The notes: generated by a model from the sequence alone, not told the origin. 53,309 nt of DNA from Aeromonas cavernicola (GCF_002795305.1 NZ_PGGC01000015.1:1-53309), one strand, 5' to 3'. Counted from the first letter of the stretch, positions 36,545-46,397 are shown. A program made the numbers and translations.

Positions 36545-38110
36545 TTAAGGGGCAGGGTAACTATAAGGGGCTTGCAATCCCAGCGGGAAGCCTAGCGTCC
36601 AATAGAGCAAGAGAAACAGGGTCCAGCTCACCAAAAAAGCCAGCGAATAGGGCAGCATCATCGCAACTAATGTGCCGATCCCTGTGCTTTTCACATAGCG
36701 CTGGCAATAAACCACGACTAACGGGAAAAACACCATTAACGGCGTTACGATGTTAGAAGCTGAATCCCCGACCCGATAAGCCGCTTGGGTTAATTCAGGA
36801 GAGATCCCCACCGCCATCAACATTGGCACCAAGATCGGGCTGATCAGAGCCCATTTGGCCGAGGCCGACCCCACTACCAGGTTCACCACCGCCGTCAACA
36901 AGATGATACCAACGATGGTCACCTCCCCCGGCAGAGCCAGTGTATGCAATATTTCTGCGCCAGCCAGTGCAAAAAGCGTCCCCAAGTTGGAATCACCAAA
37001 CGCCTTGATAAAAAGCGCACAGAAGAAGGCCATGACCATATAAGAGCCCATCTTATTCATGGTGGCAGACATGGCATCAATCACATCTGTACCCGATTTG
37101 AAACGACCAGCGATAAAGCCGTAGACAATCCCGGGCAAAATAAACAGTAGAAAAATCAGTGGTACGATCGATTGCATCACGGGTGCGGCAAAGCTAGTCA
37201 TTGACCCATCTGCGGCACGTAGAGGAGAGTCTACTGGCGACAACGCAAGCCCCAGCAATATGATAGCGGCCCCCATGGCGGCCACCGCCCAGTGAAACGC
37301 ACGGCTCTCTTGTCGGGTATAACGCCCCATCTCGTCGACACTTTCCAGCGCCTCATTGAGGGCAACATGCTTCAAGCGAGGTTCCACGATCTGTTCGGTA
37401 ACAAACCAGCCCACACAGATGATCAGTAAGGATGACGCCCCCGTAAACATAATGTTACATAGGGTGTTGACCATATAATCGGGATCAAACAGCTGGGCGG
37501 CAGACTGGGTAAAGCCCTGCAACAGCGCATCGCCGCCTGATGGCAAAAAATTGGCGGCAAACCCGCCAGATACCCCCGCAAAGGCGGCGGCAATTCCCGC
37601 TAAAGGGTGACGTCCTGCCGCATGAAAGATGATCCCGCCAATTGGGATCACGAGCACATACCCCGCGTCGGCAGCGGTATGACTGACGATAGCCACGAGG
37701 ATCAACATAGGGGTCAAAAAACGGGCAGGGGTCACATTGAGCAGCTTTTTAAGTCCGGTATTGATAAACCCAGATTGCTCTGCCACCCCGACCCCCAGCA
37801 TCGCAACCAGCACAATGCCAAGGGGAGCAAACCCAGTGAAGGTCGTTACCATGCCCGCCAAAAATGCAGCAAGGCCAGTACCGGTTAACAAGTTGTTTAC
37901 CGCCACTGCATCGCCGGTTCGGGGATTGATTAAGTCAAACTGATAGTGTGACAGCACCCAAGAGCCAACCCAGACGATCAGCAGGGCATAGAGGAATAAC
38001 ATAGCCGGATCAGGCAATTTATTACCCGCTTTCTCGACCCCATTAAGAAAGCGGTTTATCCAGCCTGTCGGCGGGCTGTCCGAGCGGACGCTCACTGTTG
38101 CATGCCTCAT
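36545..38110 (-). CDS. AbgT family transporter
   Basis: A 521-residue transporter with about nine to ten membrane helices. AbgT-family blocks include NRFLNGVEKAGNKLPDPAML at the N-terminus, LVAIVSHTAADAGYVLVIP, AGVSGGFAANFLPSG, and a C-terminal RVGDSASNIVTPLMVFFPLV. Members import p-aminobenzoyl-glutamate (E. coli AbgT) or export sulfonamides (MtrF, YdaH). No abgA or abgB hydrolase gene is adjacent, so an import-and-cleave pathway is not supported here. GGAG lies ten bases before the ATG. Confidence 0.92.
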   Translation of the reverse strand: MRHATVSVRSDSPPTGWINRFLNGVEKAGNKLPDPAMLFLYALLIVWVGSWVLSHYQFDLINPRTGDAVAVNNLLTGTGLAAFLAGMVTTFTGFAPLGIVLVAMLGVGVAEQSGFINTGLKKLLNVTPARFLTPMLILVAIVSHTAADAGYVLVIPIGGIIFHAAGRHPLAGIAAAFAGVSGGFAANFLPSGGDALLQGFTQSAAQLFDPDYMVNTLCNIMFTGASSLLIICVGWFVTEQIVEPRLKHVALNEALESVDEMGRYTRQESRAFHWAVAAMGAAIILLGLALSPVDSPLRAADGSMTSFAAPVMQSIVPLIFLLFILPGIVYGFIAGRFKSGTDVIDAMSATMNKMGSYMVMAFFCALFIKAFGDSNLGTLFALAGAEILHTLALPGEVTIVGIILLTAVVNLVVGSASAKWALISPILVPMLMAVGISPELTQAAYRVGDSASNIVTPLMVFFPLVVVYCQRYVKSTGIGTLVAMMLPYSLAFLVSWTLFLLLYWTLGFPLGLQAPYSYPAP

Positions 38111-38248
38111 GATGGCGATACTCCATTACCAAAAAATGAGGTCGTATGCTAACAGCCACTAATAACAGCCCACATGATACAAAGCAAAAACATCATACTT
38201 AGTAGCAAAAAACCGTATTTTACTCCGTATAAAGTATCAATATCAGGC

Positions 38249-40234
38249 TTATCTGTCATTAATCACTAATGGCAAACCAAAACACCCCACAGGACTGACC
38301 ACTTTAAAACCGCTTAAGGTCACCTCCTCTGCGGTCAATGGCGTACTAAAGAGATAGCCTTGGAAGCGGTGGCAACCTTGAGCCAGCAAGGCCGCCAGTT
38401 CATGAGGCTCTTCTACTCCTTCCGCCATGATGTCGAGGCCCAGATTTGTTGCCATCGCTGCCGTGGCTCGGATAACCGATAAATTGAGGCCGACGACAAA
38501 CGAGCGATCCAGTTTGATGGTGTTAATCGGCAGCCGATTAAGATAAGCCAGCGACGAGTAACCGGTACCAAAATCATCAATTGCAATTTTGATCTGCCGT
38601 TCACTTAACGCATCAAGGATGTCGATAGATCCCTGCATATCAAGCATCAGCACCGTTTCGGTGAGCTCTAATGTCAACAGCGCAGCATCGACACCATACT
38701 TGGTCAGTTGAACCTCAACCTCCTCAGGTAAACATGGAGTTAATTGAAACCCTGACAAGTTCACCGATATCGGCACTCGCTGATGCCACTGCTCCTGCCA
38801 CAGCGCTATCTGCGATAGCGCTGTGGCCAGCACCCAATTGCCTATTTCTCGGATTAATCCCATCTCTTCAGCCAGCGGAATAAACTCCGCAGGGGAAACA
38901 TGACCCAGTTCGGGATTATGCCAACGCAATAGCACCTCATAGCCGATCAAGCACCCTTTGCTCACATCGATCTGAGGTTGATAACGCAGACTGAGCTCTT
39001 GGCGGCTGATGGCTTTCGTCAGATGTTGCTTGAGAGTGAGCTTGCGGTGGAGCGTCTGCTGCATACTGGGGGTAAAACGCTGCCAACGTGGCCGTGCCAT
39101 CTGCTTGGCCTGATACATTGCCATATCGGCACGGGTGATCAGATTATCGCCATCCTCTGCATCATCGGGATAAATCGCAATGCCGATACTGCCACCGATC
39201 GTTACCTCTGGTAGGCCATTGAGCCTGAGCGGGTGCGTCATTTGCGCTAAGATCTGTTCGGCGATCTCCTGCGCCCGCTCTCCTTGTTGGCCTAGCGGAA
39301 CCAGCGCGGTAAATTCATCCCCCCCAAGACGAGCCAACTCTACGTCCTTGGGACAGATATTTTTCAACCTGCTTGCTACCCGCTCTAACAGACGATCGCC
39401 GGCCTTATGACCATAGTTATCATTGACCAGCTTGAAGTTATCCAGATCCATGAACACCAGCGCAAAGCGTTCGCCAAAGCCGCAATGAAGCTCAAGGGAT
39501 TTCATCAAACCATAGCGATTAAGCAGCCCTGTCAGGGAGTCATGCCAAGCCAGATGGCGATGTTCCAGCTCTTCGAGTTTGCGGTCGGTGATATCACGCA
39601 TGGTGAGTAAAATCCGAGCCCCTTGCTGGATATGGCGAAACTGATATTGAAACCAGCGCATTCCCTTATTCGTACGGCACTCACCTTCGGTCACCACTTC
39701 ATCCAGATGGGCCAGCTTTTGATAAAATACCGCGTCATTTTTCGAAAACACTTGGGAAAGCTGGCTGATTTCATCACCAAAACAGGCAGTGAAATGATAA
39801 TTACCGCTTTCGAATATGCCTGTGCGATCAAACAGGCAAGCTAACGTATCGCCCGTTGCCAGTGAGGACTCCTGGTAGAGGGTGTCAGCATCAATCACCG
39901 CCTCCGCCATCATCATCATTTGCCCAGAGAGGTACACCCCAGAGAGCCGCAGGTAGAGCTGCTTTTTGATGCCTTTAGGCGATAAGGTCCACCATTCGTT
40001 GTAGCTACGACCTTGCTGGAAATCACCGAGGTAACGCTGGAGTAATAGATCGATGGCCGCCGCCATGTCGGCAGAGAAATCTCTGGCTTGTAATTCGTGC
40101 AGAGAATTGGCTTCCCATAATGATACCGCTGCATGATTAGCCCAGAAAATATGATGGCAGTGAATGTCATATACCCAAATAGGTGTATGTAAAACATTCA
40201 TGGCATTTAATAGTTGTTCGTCAATAATATTCAT
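38249..40234 (-). CDS. PAS-GGDEF-EAL cyclic-di-GMP protein
   Basis: A 661-residue soluble protein. The first 220 residues look like one or two PAS-type sensor domains (TPIWVYDIHCHHIFWANHAA at 17-36; no membrane helix). GGDEF domain at about 225-395: the motif is intact (GGDEF, residues 304-308), but no RxxD inhibitory site precedes it. EAL domain at about 400-640: the signature is EVL (433-435), with SVNLSG, LELTET, IDDFGTGYSSL, IKLDRSF and AEGVE all present. Both synthesis and breakdown of c-di-GMP are therefore possible. The direction that dominates cannot be told from sequence. Confidence 0.92.
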   Translation of the reverse strand: MNIIDEQLLNAMNVLHTPIWVYDIHCHHIFWANHAAVSLWEANSLHELQARDFSADMAAAIDLLLQRYLGDFQQGRSYNEWWTLSPKGIKKQLYLRLSGVYLSGQMMMMAEAVIDADTLYQESSLATGDTLACLFDRTGIFESGNYHFTACFGDEISQLSQVFSKNDAVFYQKLAHLDEVVTEGECRTNKGMRWFQYQFRHIQQGARILLTMRDITDRKLEELEHRHLAWHDSLTGLLNRYGLMKSLELHCGFGERFALVFMDLDNFKLVNDNYGHKAGDRLLERVASRLKNICPKDVELARLGGDEFTALVPLGQQGERAQEIAEQILAQMTHPLRLNGLPEVTIGGSIGIAIYPDDAEDGDNLITRADMAMYQAKQMARPRWQRFTPSMQQTLHRKLTLKQHLTKAISRQELSLRYQPQIDVSKGCLIGYEVLLRWHNPELGHVSPAEFIPLAEEMGLIREIGNWVLATALSQIALWQEQWHQRVPISVNLSGFQLTPCLPEEVEVQLTKYGVDAALLTLELTETVLMLDMQGSIDILDALSERQIKIAIDDFGTGYSSLAYLNRLPINTIKLDRSFVVGLNLSVIRATAAMATNLGLDIMAEGVEEPHELAALLAQGCHRFQGYLFSTPLTAEEVTLSGFKVVSPVGCFGLPLVINDR

Positions 40235-40856
40235 TTAATGTCGTCATTCTTTTTGGGTGAGCAGTGGCGTACCGGAAAATAGTTAAGCAAAAAGCGATAA
40301 ACAGTATCCAAGGTGTAAACAACTTCCCTGCCCCCTGTTGAAATAAATCGTGAGTGACAAAACACACATCGAGGTAATTAGACAACGACCGATATACCCC
40401 GTTACCGACCAAAAGGACTCAGCCAAAAACCATATAAGCAACGTCCTTCTTTCCTTCCAATGTTTATATTTTTTCCCTAAATAAAACAAGCACTAAGATC
40501 AAACTTTTAGATCACTTAGATATTAAGGCATATCAAATTGGTATATTTCGTTGTAACAAAAAAATGACGCTTAGAGCGTCAAATAATATTTGTTTCCATA
40601 CTAATCCCATGGTGACGCGCAATAACAAATAGGCAGGTCTCCCCCCTGAAACGTGATGCGTAAATATGCAAATGAATGTCTTCATGCCAAGTGATGAAAT
40701 CGGCATATACCTAATGAGATATAATGTGGCGAAATCACCACCATACGGTGCAAACTTGCTCACCCTATTAATCCAGATCAATTAAATCCTTGATGAGACT
40801 TGCCAATTGCAAATCCTCTTTTTAAGGTAATCCGTCCTATTCCTCAGCACACGCCT
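40235..40856. other. AT-rich spacer between the GGDEF-EAL gene and lysR
   Basis: About 620 bases with clear AT bias. Apart from the minus-strand terminator-like hairpin at 40556-40581 I see no convincing gene; the short ORFs here lack ribosome sites and conserved features. Confidence 0.45.
40556..40581 (-). terminator. Orphan terminator-like hairpin on the minus strand
   Basis: Read on the minus strand, TGACGCT, a three-base loop, AGCGTCA and then at least seven T. It is a good intrinsic terminator with no gene in front of it, so it may end a small RNA that starts somewhere in 40600-40800. Confidence 0.6.
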
Positions 40857-41756
40857 ATGAAACACATCGAAGAGTTCTATCTGTTTGTCAAAGTGGTGCA
40901 AGAGGGGGGGTTCTCTCACGCCGCTGCCGTGCTGGGTATCCCCACCGCCACGATCAGTCGCCGTATCACCCAGTTAGAAGAGCACTTAGGTAGCCCGTTA
41001 CTGCATCGCTCCACGCGCAAAGTGAGCCTCACTGATGAGGGGCTTAGGTACTATGAGCGGCTCGCCCCACCGCTGGCAGACATGGAGCTGGCAACGGGCG
41101 ACATGCAAGGTGCAAAGGCGGATCTGAGCGGCCTCATCAGGCTAGCTGCGCCGATCACCCTCTCCAATACCCTCTTGATGGATATGGTGGCTGATTTTGG
41201 CTTACTGCATCCACAGATTCAGTTTGACGTCAGCCAAACCAACGACCATCAACATCTGTTTGATAACGATCGTGACTTGGTGTTCTTCAATGGTGAACTC
41301 CCCCAACGTACCCCCAACGCCACCTGCTTGGGTCATATCGAATACGGGCTGTTTGCCTCAGAGCTCTATCTGGAAAAGCGGGGTATCCCCCAACACCCTG
41401 CTCAGCTGGCCCAACATGACCTGATTTACTGCTGGCCCCATCAGCAGTGGCAACTGAACTGTGACGATGAACAGATCCTACTCCCCCATCATGCCCGGCT
41501 CGTGGTGAGTCAAACTCATGCTGCCGTCAGGGCAGCCAAACGGCATCTGGGGATCATTAATGCACCGCGCCATTACGTGCACCCCTTTTTGCAAGATGGC
41601 CAGTTACACCCCGTGTTGCCCCAGTGGCAAAGCGCCTGCCGTCCTTTTTACATGCTGCGGTGTCAACCTCAGTTTGCACCGCTGCGAGTGAAGGTGTTTG
41701 CCGAGTTTGTCGAACAATACGCTGCGCACTACCGCCAGCAGCCGTGGGGAGAGTAA
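40857..41756 (+). CDS. LysR-family transcriptional regulator
   Basis: A 299-residue LysR regulator. It has an N-terminal winged helix (MKHIEEFYLFVKVVQEGGFS, then AAAVLGIPTATISRRITQLE) and a C-terminal periplasmic-binding-type effector domain. I use ATG 40857, the usual LysR N-terminus; the frame is open to 40800 without homology. The CrgA/DsdC-like text of the helix suggests the AaeR-like clade. No divergent neighbour reveals its target. It may regulate itself or ltaE. Confidence 0.88.
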   Translation: MKHIEEFYLFVKVVQEGGFSHAAAVLGIPTATISRRITQLEEHLGSPLLHRSTRKVSLTDEGLRYYERLAPPLADMELATGDMQGAKADLSGLIRLAAPITLSNTLLMDMVADFGLLHPQIQFDVSQTNDHQHLFDNDRDLVFFNGELPQRTPNATCLGHIEYGLFASELYLEKRGIPQHPAQLAQHDLIYCWPHQQWQLNCDDEQILLPHHARLVVSQTHAAVRAAKRHLGIINAPRHYVHPFLQDGQLHPVLPQWQSACRPFYMLRCQPQFAPLRVKVFAEFVEQYAAHYRQQPWGE

Positions 41757-41998
41757 AAACCTATCCCATTGGGCCAGTTAGCTAACCATGTTGGTCCCGC
41801 TGCGTGCTCGCCATCCTCATGTGTTACACGTACGTTGCCGTTTCTGTACGCGATGCAAATCCACCCTGGCAGCGCCAAGACGCCCGCAGGGATAGGCACT
41901 GAGTCAGCCAGTAGAGTAATCAGCTTGAATGGTGCATGGTGGAGTAGGTAGGGGGGAATAACGCATACCACCAGTGGGTCGGGCACTCGCTTAGTGAA

Positions 41999-42036
41999 CG
42001 CCACCCAGCAAGGTGGCGCCATCGCGCCCACCTTGC
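41999..42036. other. Two mutually exclusive hairpins downstream of ltaE
   Basis: CGCCACC (41999-42005) pairs with GGTGGCG (42012-42018). The overlapping GCAAGGTGG (42008-42016) instead pairs with CCACCTTGC (42028-42036). Both lie in the convergent gap between lysR and ltaE, without T-runs. Confidence 0.5.
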
Positions 42037-42053
42037 TTGCGCTAGCCAGCCGT

Positions 42054-43085
42054 TTAACTACTGCGCGAGGATGCCCCTAGGTACTCGGTGAACGCCTCTA
42101 TCACCTCTGCAATATCGTCATCATTGATCTGAAGATGGGTCACCAAGCGCATCTCTCCATAACCGGAAAAGAGAATGCCTCGCGCCTTCATAAAGGCAAG
42201 TAATGGGGCAGGCTCTGCTTGGCTTAGACGTAAAAACACCATATTGCTCTGGACCTGTGCCAGATCGAGGGAGATACCGGGCAGGACGGCTAGCCCTTCC
42301 GCCAGACGCTTGGCCCGGCGATGATCATCGGCTAAACGGGTCACATGCTGCTGCAGTGCAAACAGCCCCGCTTGGGCCAAACTCCCCGCTTGCCGCATCC
42401 CACCACCCAACATTTTGCGTAGCCGCCGCGCTCGCGCAATCACCGCTACATCCCCGACCAACAACGAGCCGACTGGGGCCCCCAATCCTTTGGAGAGACA
42501 GACAGATACCGTATTAAAAGGCGCGGCAATGACAGCCGCCGTGGTTTGGCTCGCCACCGCCGCATTGAACAGGCGAGCCCCATCGAGGTGTAACGCTAAC
42601 CCCCGCTCCGCCGCAAACTGCCCCATCTGCTGCAAATAAGAGAGCGGCAGCACCTTGCCATTGTGGGTATTTTCAAGACAAATCAACCGCGTCTGCACAA
42701 AATGCGCATCATTGGGTGCCAATGCCGCCTCGATATCCGACCACGCCAAGGTGCCATCAGGCTGCATGGCCAGTGGCTGCAACGCCACCGATCCAAGCAC
42801 CGCACTGCCCTGCGCCTCATAGCGATAGATATGGGCAGCGGCCCCCAATATGGCCCCGTCACCACGCTGGCAATGACTCATCATGGCGAGCAAATTAGCC
42901 ATAGTGCCCGAGGGCACAAACAGCCCCGCCTCTTTGTCGAGTAGCTGAGCGCCATATGCTTCTAAGGCGTTGATGCTAGGATCTTCACCATACACATCAT
43001 CCCCCACCTCGGCATGGAGCATGGCTTGACGCATGGCATCCGTAGGCTGGGTCACCGTATCACTTCGTAAATCGATGTAACGCAT
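42054..43085 (-). CDS. ltaE: LtaE, low-specificity L-threonine aldolase
   Basis: A 343-residue PLP enzyme of fold type I that splits L-threonine or L-allo-threonine into glycine and acetaldehyde. Family features seen: [18 protein letters not shown] at the N-terminus, [13 protein letters not shown], the substrate-loop [11 protein letters not shown], the Asp in [11 protein letters not shown] and the PLP-lysine segment [14 protein letters not shown]. The start at 43085 has AGGAGG eight bases upstream. It is divergent from the YdhF-type reductase and convergent with lysR. Confidence 0.94.
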   Translation of the reverse strand: MRYIDLRSDTVTQPTDAMRQAMLHAEVGDDVYGEDPSINALEAYGAQLLDKEAGLFVPSGTMANLLAMMSHCQRGDGAILGAAAHIYRYEAQGSAVLGSVALQPLAMQPDGTLAWSDIEAALAPNDAHFVQTRLICLENTHNGKVLPLSYLQQMGQFAAERGLALHLDGARLFNAAVASQTTAAVIAAPFNTVSVCLSKGLGAPVGSLLVGDVAVIARARRLRKMLGGGMRQAGSLAQAGLFALQQHVTRLADDHRRAKRLAEGLAVLPGISLDLAQVQSNMVFLRLSQAEPAPLLAFMKARGILFSGYGEMRLVTHLQINDDDIAEVIEAFTEYLGASSRSS

Positions 43086-43344
43086 AAATCCCTCCTAAAA
43101 CAGGAGGATGACGTTAGCGGCGCCGCACAAGCTTGGCAAGGAGTTAATCTATCAGACGGAGAACAAGATAACCCATGCACCAAGACGACCAAATTTGGGG
43201 GGCGGCCCGCCGCTCAGGTAGACCTCTCCTACCACACACGCGACTCATCACATCCACAGTGATGATTGCGTTAGCGCCCGCATGAGGCGAAGATGCGTCG
43301 TCATCCCTTTTCATCATATTTGCTCATTAGCTCAGGAGTTATCT

Positions 43345-44244
43345 ATGTCTGTAGCTCGTATCGCCTTACATCCCCAAGGCCCCCATTTTTCCCGCCTCAT
43401 CATGGGTTACTGGCGCCTGATGGAGTGGCAGCTTGCCCCAGCGGCCCTGCTCGATCTGACGAAATATCATCTGGATCTGGGGATCACCACCATCGATCAT
43501 GCCGACATTTATGGTGGCTATCAGTGTGAAGCCGCGTTCGGCCAAGCGCTGCGCCTTGAACCCGCCTTACGTCACCGACTGGAGATCGTCAGCAAATGCG
43601 GCATCGCCCTGACCGCAAAACCCGAACATGCCCTTAATCACTACAACACCAGCAAGGCGCACATCATCGCCAGTGCCGAGCAGTCGCTGCAACACTTGTC
43701 CACCGACTATCTCGACCTGCTACTGATCCACCGCCCCGACCCATTGATGAATGCCGACGAGGTAGCTGACGCGTTTATCAGCCTAAAACAGGCTGGCAAG
43801 ATCAAGCACGCGGGGGTATCCAACTTCACCGCCCGCCAGTTCGAGCTGCTGCAATCGCGCCTCCCCTTCCCGCTGGTCACCAACCAGTTGGAGATTTCGC
43901 CGCTGCATCAAGCGGGGACGCTCGATGGCACCTTGGATCAATGCCAACAGCTCGGTATCAAACCGATGGCGTGGTCCTGCCTCGGCGGCGGCCGACTGTT
44001 CAGCGATGACACCTATGAGCCACTGCGCGCCGAGTTAGAACAGATCCGCCATGAGGTGGGAGCCCAGACCATTGAGCAGGTGGTGTATGCCTGGGTGATG
44101 ATGCTGCCAAGCCAGCCATTACCACTGATTGGGTCCGGCAAGCGGGAGCGGATCGCGGCAACCGTTGCGGCACAGTCCATTACCCTCAATCGTCAGCAGT
44201 GGTTTCGCATTCGTAAAGCCGCGCTCGGTTACGACGTTCCCTAA
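43345..44244 (+). CDS. YdhF-like aldo/keto reductase
   Basis: A 299-residue NADPH-dependent aldo/keto reductase very like E. coli YdhF. The tetrad is recognisable: Asp51 and Tyr56 in DHADIYGGY, Lys84 in VSKCGI, and His in LLLIHRPDPL. The NADPH-binding end GSGKRERI is present. I start it at ATG 43345 (MSVARIALHP), with CAGGAG seven bases upstream; the frame is open to 43282. The physiological substrate is unknown. Confidence 0.9.
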   Translation: MSVARIALHPQGPHFSRLIMGYWRLMEWQLAPAALLDLTKYHLDLGITTIDHADIYGGYQCEAAFGQALRLEPALRHRLEIVSKCGIALTAKPEHALNHYNTSKAHIIASAEQSLQHLSTDYLDLLLIHRPDPLMNADEVADAFISLKQAGKIKHAGVSNFTARQFELLQSRLPFPLVTNQLEISPLHQAGTLDGTLDQCQQLGIKPMAWSCLGGGRLFSDDTYEPLRAELEQIRHEVGAQTIEQVVYAWVMMLPSQPLPLIGSGKRERIAATVAAQSITLNRQQWFRIRKAALGYDVP

Positions 44245-44267
44245 TAACCGCGAAAACCTCCAGCAAC

Positions 44268-44300
44268 AAAAACGGCATGGGGGAAACCCATGCCGTTTTT
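44268..44300. terminator. Bidirectional terminator between ydhF-like and RRM genes
   Basis: ACGGCATGGG (44272-44281) pairs with CCCATGCCGT (44287-44296), flanked by A-run and T-run, so it serves both convergent genes. Confidence 0.92.
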
Positions 44301-44314
44301 CATTGCCAAGCACC

Positions 44315-44596
44315 TTAGCGATGGCGCTGCTGAGGTCGACCACGCGGCGCATCTGTCTTCGGTTTAGCCTGATTGACGGTGAGGGCTCGCCCACCCACCT
44401 CAGTGCCATGCAGTCCTGCGATGGCCTTTTCAGCCTCCGCACCGACCGACATTTCAATAAAGCCAAACCCCTTTGACTGACCGCTATCACGATCGATGAT
44501 GATATCAGCCTTGTCAACCTGGCCAAACTGACTAAACAGGGTCTTCAGTTCGTCGGCCGTCATCCGGTACGACAGATTACCTACGTAAATCTTCAT
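44315..44596 (-). CDS. RRM-domain RNA-binding protein
   Basis: A 93-residue single RRM protein: RNP2 IYVGNL at residues 3-8 and RNP1 KGFGFIEM about 40 residues later, with a short C-terminal basic tail rich in Arg and Gln (PRGRPQQRHR). Bacterial RRM proteins of this size are common in Aeromonas, Shewanella and cyanobacteria and several are cold-induced. It probably binds single-stranded RNA. I start it at ATG 44596 (MKIYVGNLSYR); ATG 44605 is also in frame. Confidence 0.9.
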   Translation of the reverse strand: MKIYVGNLSYRMTADELKTLFSQFGQVDKADIIIDRDSGQSKGFGFIEMSVGAEAEKAIAGLHGTEVGGRALTVNQAKPKTDAPRGRPQQRHR

Positions 44597-44811
44597 GCCA
44601 TCCACTCTCGATTCAAGGTGCCTTCTCTATGCAATTTCCAGCATAACGGTAAGGGCACAACCCCTATGCCAGAGCTGCCATGGCATCATGCCGTGGCCCT
44701 TCCTGCCCAGTCCCAAGTCATTGATCACTTGGATAAACCGTGCAGATAAGATCAATTCGAATCAATGGCAGTATCTGAGCTTTAGTCATGGTTGTCGAGA
44801 AAATAGTCAAC

Positions 44812-45354
44812 TCAGACTGATTGCAGATCTGACAACTCACTGGCCAATGTCTGGCGGCTATGCCACGCCCGCTTAAACCCGAAGCGATAGATGGAGGGGC
44901 CAACCTGATGCACCGCCTCCTGCTTGAGGTCCAGCAGCTGCACGACCTCGGCCAATGCACTTTCGCTCAATTGCAGATCCAGACTGAAATCAAGCCATTG
45001 CCCATCATGGCCTACTCGCCGCACCAGCTCGAGCACTATCAACTGAGTACGAGGTAGCGCGAAGGCCAATCCCTTATGTCCATTAAGCAGATAAATGTGC
45101 TCATGGTCCCAGCCGATTTCTGCCAGTCGCCAAGGCTGCCAGCTACGGGGAAGTGACACCATGATCCCGACAACGCCGCCAAATAGCACCCCAACCCAAT
45201 GAAGTAACCCCATCGCCTCTCGGCCATACCATAACCCGCTCAGCACGACGCCCCAGCTCACCAACCAGAGTAAGGCGATGGTGGTGCGATAAAGGCGTGC
45301 GGGCGGCATTAACAGCCGCACCCTTGGTGTCGTTAATAGTGTGGTGATCTGCAT
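44812..45354 (-). CDS. Small membrane protein of unknown function (two helices, PH-like tail)
   Basis: A 180-residue protein. Two hydrophobic segments (about residues 25-45 and 50-70) are followed by a soluble part with alternating beta-like text (LAEIGWDHEHIYLLNG and HKGLAFALPRTQLIVLEL) resembling a bacterial PH-like domain. I recognise no named family. GGGA lies seven bases before the ATG. It stands alone. Confidence 0.65.
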   Translation of the reverse strand: MQITTLLTTPRVRLLMPPARLYRTTIALLWLVSWGVVLSGLWYGREAMGLLHWVGVLFGGVVGIMVSLPRSWQPWRLAEIGWDHEHIYLLNGHKGLAFALPRTQLIVLELVRRVGHDGQWLDFSLDLQLSESALAEVVQLLDLKQEAVHQVGPSIYRFGFKRAWHSRQTLASELSDLQSV

Positions 45355-45576
45355 TTATCATTCCCAGTCGAGATAGCAACTTGGGCATTGTGAACAGGCC
45401 TATGGTAGCTGGCAAGGGCGTTTCATTTTGTTATTCCCCTTCAACATCAATAGGATCCCCGCTGGGAGGCGCTACCACGACGGGGTAAACTATGGCAAAA
45501 GCGTTGCCCGCCGTTTCGTTTTGGCGAAGCCGACGTCACTATGTCACCGTGTTAGTCACCCCAGATAAGGATCTTG

Positions 45577-46320
45577 ATGATGCTCACTAACCTGTTACTG
45601 GCCACGTTGCTCAATGCCGAAGCGATAGGCGGCTATGCCGCAGGCTGTCTCCAAAATGGGGTGGCACTGCCACTGACGGGCCCAGGCTATCAGGTGATCC
45701 GCACCAAACGGCTGCGCTATTATGGCCATCCGACATTGATCAGCTATCTGCAAACATTGGCGAACCAAACACGGATGGCGGGCCTGCCGGATCTCTATAT
45801 TGCCGACCTTGCCATGGCACGTGGCGGCCCTTTTACTACCGGCCATCGTAGCCACCAGACCGGCCTTGATGCCGACATCTGGTTTCGCATGGCCAATCGC
45901 CCAATCGGTAAAGGGGAGCAAGATAGCCCCGCCGAGTGGCCATTGATCAACGAGCGCCGCTATCAGGTCCACCCCGGCCGTTTCGGCCCCCAGCAATTGA
46001 CGCTGTTACGCCTGGCGGCCAGCAAACCCGAGGTAGCCCGCATCTTTATCAACCCCGTTCTTAAAGCACAGGTGTGCAAACAAGCCAGCACCGAGCCTTG
46101 GGTGGCCAAATTACGGCCTTGGGTCGGCCATTTCAGCCACTTTCATGTGCGTCTGCATTGTCCAATCGGTAGCCCACAGTGTGAGCCACAAGCCGAGATC
46201 CCTGCTGGCAACGGCTGTGGTGAAGAGCTCGATGCTTGGCTCAAAGACAAACCCCAACTGCCCAACGTATCGGGGATCAATAAAGTGCCCACCCTACCCG
46301 CTCGTTGCCAGCAGCCATGA
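45577..46320 (+). CDS. mepA: MepA, penicillin-insensitive murein endopeptidase
   Basis: A 247-residue LAS-type zinc metallopeptidase that cuts D-alanyl-meso-diaminopimelate cross-links. Zinc ligands and catalytic residues are visible: GHRSHQTGLDADIWF (His, Asp) and HFSHFHVRLHCP (His pair), with six cysteines in the positions expected for disulfides (GCLQNG, QVCKQ, HCPIG, CEPQ, GCGEE, ARCQQ). The N-terminus is a short signal peptide (MMLTNLLLATLLNAEA), shorter than usual. ATG 45577 has AAGG six bases upstream. In E. coli mepA follows aroC; here it is far from aroC. Confidence 0.93.
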   Translation: MMLTNLLLATLLNAEAIGGYAAGCLQNGVALPLTGPGYQVIRTKRLRYYGHPTLISYLQTLANQTRMAGLPDLYIADLAMARGGPFTTGHRSHQTGLDADIWFRMANRPIGKGEQDSPAEWPLINERRYQVHPGRFGPQQLTLLRLAASKPEVARIFINPVLKAQVCKQASTEPWVAKLRPWVGHFSHFHVRLHCPIGSPQCEPQAEIPAGNGCGEELDAWLKDKPQLPNVSGINKVPTLPARCQQP

Positions 46321-46379
46321 TGGCGTGATCATCGATCTGAGCGGGTAAGTGATCAAAATGTGTCCGCCAGGGTGAAAAA

Positions 46380-46397
46380 CAGAAATTTCTGACGTCA
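46380..46397. repeat. Two adjacent palindromes upstream of the second lysR gene
   Basis: CAGAAATTTCTG (46380-46391) and the overlapping TGACGTCA (46390-46397) are perfect palindromes about 230 bases before the LysR start. They could be operator-like, but the spacing is long. Confidence 0.45.

Noticed and set aside
40235-40560. A c-di-GMP riboswitch before the GGDEF-EAL gene
   Set aside because: No GEMM-type core was found on the minus strand in this leader.
40533-40781. An 82-codon minus-strand ORF in the AT-rich spacer
   Set aside because: It runs through the orphan terminator, lacks a ribosome site and shows no conserved features.
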